A stretch of DNA of 64,000 nt from contig PLSM01000128.1 in the NCBI GenBank assembly GCA_003165075.1, positions 1-64,000 of the forward strand, in the 5' to 3' direction. This DNA is from Acidobacteriaceae bacterium (GTDB lineage: Bacteria > Acidobacteriota > Terriglobia > Terriglobales > Acidobacteriaceae). Both the position numbers and the translations under genes were made by a program. Positions 61,631 through 64,000 of the stretch are shown piece after piece. Under the pieces are notes generated by a model, which was not told the DNA's origin, did no database searches, and saw nothing but the letters and a program-made list of their open reading frames with translations. Numbering within the stretch: position 1 is the first letter of the stretch; each line of letters opens with the position of its first letter.

Positions 61631-62407
61631 ATGAACCCTGAGATTGTTCGCTACATATCCCCGGAAGAACAGGATCTCGCCCGGAAGCGCGAAGAACTGG
61701 CCGTTCTGCAAGCTGAACTCATAGACCGCGAACTGTTTCTGGCGAATCTGCGGGCCGAACTCGCAGCCTTCGAGGGGCGCTACCTCCGGGAAGTTGGCGT
61801 GCTCTATGCCGAACTCGACGACTGGAATGCAAAGATCGCTGAGCTAGTCGCCGAAGTGGACGGCTCCGAAGAGGCAAAGTCGGCTGCGGCCGAAGCGCGC
61901 GCGCAAGCAAAGGAATCCTATGCCGCCGCGCATGGCGAGGCTGCAAAGGCCGCGGCTTTCTCACCGTCGCCGGAGTTGAGGAAGCTCTTCCGTGAGGTCG
62001 TTAGGCATATCCATCCAGACAGTGCCATGGATGAAGCGGACAGGGCTGTGCGCAACCGTTTGATGGCAGGGGCCAATCTGGCTTATAGGCGCGGCGATGC
62101 GGAGGCGCTGAAAAGAATCCTGGAGGAATACAAGAGCAGCCCGGAATCGGTAAAGGGCGAAGGCGTGGCAGCGGATTTGGAGCGCGTCCTGCGCCAGATT
62201 GGACAGATAGTCAAGAGACTTGCCCAGATAGAAGCCGAAGTCGCGGAACTGAACTCTTCCGAGATCGCCCTCTTGATGGCAAAGGTGGAAAGTGCGGAGG
62301 CGAAAGGCCGCAACCTGCTTGCGGAAATGGCGAAAGATGTGCGCCAACGGATTCAGTTGGCGCGCAACGAGTACGAAGATCAGCGCTTAAAGACGAGGCC
62401 ACGATGA
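61631..62407 (+). CDS. Coiled-coil J-domain-like protein
   Basis: A 258-residue protein. The N-terminal ~105 residues are charged helices of coiled-coil type (ARKREELAVLQAELIDRELFLANLRAELAAFEGRYLREVGVLYAELDDWNAKIAEL). A short J-like domain follows: SPELRKLFREVVRHIHPDSAMDEADRAVRNRLMAGANLAYRRGDAEALKRILEEY, with HPD at residues 128-130. A second coiled coil closes the protein. The J-domain suggests recruitment of DnaK. The ATG lacks a strong ribosome-binding site and a longer frame exists. The next gene, a Sel1 protein, overlaps it by four bases. Confidence 0.7.
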   Translation: MNPEIVRYISPEEQDLARKREELAVLQAELIDRELFLANLRAELAAFEGRYLREVGVLYAELDDWNAKIAELVAEVDGSEEAKSAAAEARAQAKESYAAAHGEAAKAAAFSPSPELRKLFREVVRHIHPDSAMDEADRAVRNRLMAGANLAYRRGDAEALKRILEEYKSSPESVKGEGVAADLERVLRQIGQIVKRLAQIEAEVAELNSSEIALLMAKVESAEAKGRNLLAEMAKDVRQRIQLARNEYEDQRLKTRPR

Positions 62408-63615
62408 GCGCCGGCGAAGAACAAGCGGCATTAGTTCGGACTCAAACTGCCGCACTGACAAGAACCGGAACAAAGTCCCTTGCTGCCCGAGGCCGTGCCG
62501 ACCTACGGGCTAGAGAGGAGGCAGAAGAATGGTTCAAGAAGGGCTTGGAATATCACCTTCAGCAGCGGTACGACGATGCATTTCGGTGTTACAAGCACGG
62601 GATTCAGGTGAGCCCAAACCATTCTGGGTTACAACTCTACATCGGCCTCATGTACCACGAAGGCCAGGGTGTCCCACAAGACCACGAGCAGGCCGCTGTC
62701 TGGTACCGCAAGGCCGCTGAGCAGGGTGATGCACGTGGGCAAATGTTCCTTGGGTATGCGTATGACCACGGCGAAGGCATCCCCCAGGACTACGCACAGG
62801 CAGCGGTATGGGTTCACAAGGCTGCAAAGCAAGGGTATGCGGACGCGCAATGCCGACTTGGAGCTATTTACTCATCCGGGCATGGCGTCCAGCAAGATTA
62901 CGAGCAGGCCGCTGTCTGGTACCGCAAGGCCGCGGAGCAGGGCCATGCCGGGGCACAAAACAACCTTGGCGAAAGTTGCTACTACGGGCAGGGCGTCCCA
63001 CAAGACTACGCGCAGGCTGCAGTTTGGTATCGCAAAGCCGCCGAACAGGGCGACGCGGACGCGCAATTCAGCCTTGGCTTCCTGCACCATCACGGTTGGG
63101 GGGTTTCTCAGGACTTTGTGGAGGCCACTGTCTGGTGGCGCCTAGCTGCCGACCAGGGCGACCGGGGCGCTCAGTACAACCTCGGCGTTATGTACCGCAA
63201 CGGTAAAGGCGTCCCGCAAGACTACGCTCAGGCCGCTGTTTGGTATCGCAAGGCCGCGGAGCAGGGCCATGCTTGGGCACAGAACAGCGTTGGGTGTGCG
63301 TACAACAAGGGTCAAGGCGTGCCGCAGGACTTCGCGCAAGCTGTGATCTGGTTTCGCAAGGCAGCCGAGCATGGCGAATGCAATGCGCAATTCAACCTTG
63401 GTGAAAGTTACTATTACGGCCGCGGTGTCCCACAAGACGACGAACAGGCAGAGATTTGGTATTGCAAGGCGGCCGAGCAGGGCGACGCGGACGCGCAACT
63501 CATCTTGGCGCGGATGCGCGAAGAAGGCAGGAACGAATGTCTCAGACAGTCGCCGACGGCGCATGGCCAGCCGGCGCGAAGCAGACCGAATACGTTTCTG
63601 TCCGAGCGGCAATAA
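62404..63615 (+). CDS. Sel1-repeat protein
   Basis: A 403-residue soluble protein. The head (1-80) is charged and has one TPR-like stretch EWFKKGLEYHLQQRYDDAFRCYKHGIQVSP. Residues 81-368 are eight Sel1 repeats of exactly 36 residues (GxxYxxGxGVPQDYxQAAVWYRKAAEQGxxxAQxxL), the best kept of which are repeats one, four and six. Sel1 repeats form a right-handed superhelix that binds protein partners. The tail after residue 372 is short and polar. The ATG overlaps the stop of the J-domain gene; the partner is therefore likely that protein. Function unknown. Confidence 0.88.
   Translation: MSAGEEQAALVRTQTAALTRTGTKSLAARGRADLRAREEAEEWFKKGLEYHLQQRYDDAFRCYKHGIQVSPNHSGLQLYIGLMYHEGQGVPQDHEQAAVWYRKAAEQGDARGQMFLGYAYDHGEGIPQDYAQAAVWVHKAAKQGYADAQCRLGAIYSSGHGVQQDYEQAAVWYRKAAEQGHAGAQNNLGESCYYGQGVPQDYAQAAVWYRKAAEQGDADAQFSLGFLHHHGWGVSQDFVEATVWWRLAADQGDRGAQYNLGVMYRNGKGVPQDYAQAAVWYRKAAEQGHAWAQNSVGCAYNKGQGVPQDFAQAVIWFRKAAEHGECNAQFNLGESYYYGRGVPQDDEQAEIWYCKAAEQGDADAQLILARMREEGRNECLRQSPTAHGQPARSRPNTFLSERQ
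62644..63507 (+). repeat. Eight 108-base tandem units coding Sel1 repeats
   Basis: The eight 36-residue Sel1 repeats correspond to eight 108-base units, several sharing long DNA identities (for example around GCCGCTGTCTGGTACCGCAA). Such units can expand or shrink by recombination. The repeats are coding, not a CRISPR array. Confidence 0.85.
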
Positions 63616-63641
63616 AGGCATGGCTCAAGGAGCGCAAGATC

Positions 63642-64000
63642 ATGTACGGGAGAATCGATTTATTCGATGACGAGCCCTCGCCCATATCAAAGGCTTTCAT
63701 GAGCCTCGCCAGTCTGCTGCTCTTCCCCATTTCAATTCTCAATTTCGTAGCTTTACCAGCGGGTGCTATCTGGCTTTGCGTATTGGGATATTGGAAACTC
63801 GTTGTTTTCGCCATCCTTGCAGCTTTCCTCGCTCCTAAGATCGTCGGCTTGCTAACAATTCCATCCTTTGGACTCCAGACTTTAGCAGTGAAGACGATTG
63901 CAGAGCAGAGGTCGCTTTTGCGTTGGTTCTTTTGTGGTCTCTTGTTTGTCGGAAGTTATTTCTATTTTGCTTTTGTATTTGGAGCCTGGGGACTAATCAT
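63642..64000 (+). CDS. Membrane protein, partial (runs off the window)
   Basis: The frame is open to the right edge. From the ATG at 63642, which has AAGGAG 9 bases upstream, it reads MYGRIDLFDDEPSPISKAF, then three or four hydrophobic segments (about 21-50, 54-71, 97-119). An earlier in-frame ATG at 63537 would overlap the Sel1 gene by 79 bases and is less likely. It follows the Sel1 gene by 26 bases and may be the third member of the same operon. I do not recognise a family. Confidence 0.6.
   Translation, partial: MYGRIDLFDDEPSPISKAFMSLASLLLFPISILNFVALPAGAIWLCVLGYWKLVVFAILAAFLAPKIVGLLTIPSFGLQTLAVKTIAEQRSLLRWFFCGLLFVGSYFYFAFVFGAWGLI

Larger units (their letters stand above)
48705..64000. 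mobile_element. Putative integrative defence island (left part)
   Basis: Everything after mnmE appears to be cargo of one or several integrated elements: a tyrosine integrase next to the attachment site, a three-gene operon of unknown function, type I restriction-modification, a second, decayed integrase piece, a TIR-NTPase-TPR protein, an XRE regulator and a J-domain/Sel1 operon. Base composition varies from gene to gene, several stretches (50.1-53.1, 58.5-61.2 kb) being visibly more AT-rich than the core genome to the left. The right boundary is outside the window. Confidence 0.6.

Noticed and set aside
62644-63507. Regular 108-base repeats that could suggest an array
   Set aside because: They are coding Sel1 repeats in frame, with no spacer/repeat alternation of CRISPR type.

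Overview
The window looks like chromosomal DNA of a GC-rich Acidobacteriota (most likely the Terriglobia branch). The inference rests on gene types typical of that group: two very long MacB-like permeases (ADOP type), each preceded by a PadR regulator; an Oar-like TonB-dependent receptor with an N-terminal carboxypeptidase-regulatory domain; a VWFA-domain secreted protein of the acidobacterial type; an Ig-like domain surface protein; and dispersed intergenic hairpins. I saw no rRNA, tRNA or CRISPR array.

1-48,722 is core and ordinary accessory chromosome: glycine cleavage and lipoate genes (gcvT end, frr, lipA), a small cytochrome c pair, a PBP4-type carboxypeptidase, folP, a GH29 fucosidase, an ECF sigma/anti-sigma/membrane-protein operon, purA, a GGDEF-EAL protein, mutM, a HIT protein, a VWFA operon, an orphan molybdopterin oxidoreductase with a rhodanese, trpB2, two ADOP/PadR pairs, a kbl-ruvA-DUF2461 run, an HU gene, a TonB receptor and mnmE. 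This part also holds small oddities: a 45-residue secreted protein with twelve consecutive histidines, decayed tails or heads of three neighbouring genes, palindromic and tandem intergenic repeats, and several clear terminator hairpins.

From the 3' end of mnmE (48,705) to the end of the window lies what I read as an integrative defence island. A P4-type tyrosine integrase sits directly beside mnmE, whose last 18 bases are a known attachment site for integrative elements such as SGI1. Cargo in order: a tight three-gene minus-strand operon led by a TIGR04255-type protein (no function known to me), a small zinc-finger protein, a complete type I restriction-modification system (hsdM, hsdS, hsdR), a decayed piece of a second integrase fused to the hsdR end, a TIR-NTPase-TPR protein resembling anti-phage NLR-like sensors, an XRE regulator with a coupled small ORF, and an operon of a J-domain coiled-coil protein, a Sel1-repeat protein and a membrane protein that runs off the window. 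The distal attachment site is not in the window.

The best candidates for an undescribed system are the TIGR04255-led trio (50,378-52,167) and the J-domain/Sel1/membrane operon (61,631-64,000). Family names are from recognition of protein motifs by eye; no database search was run.
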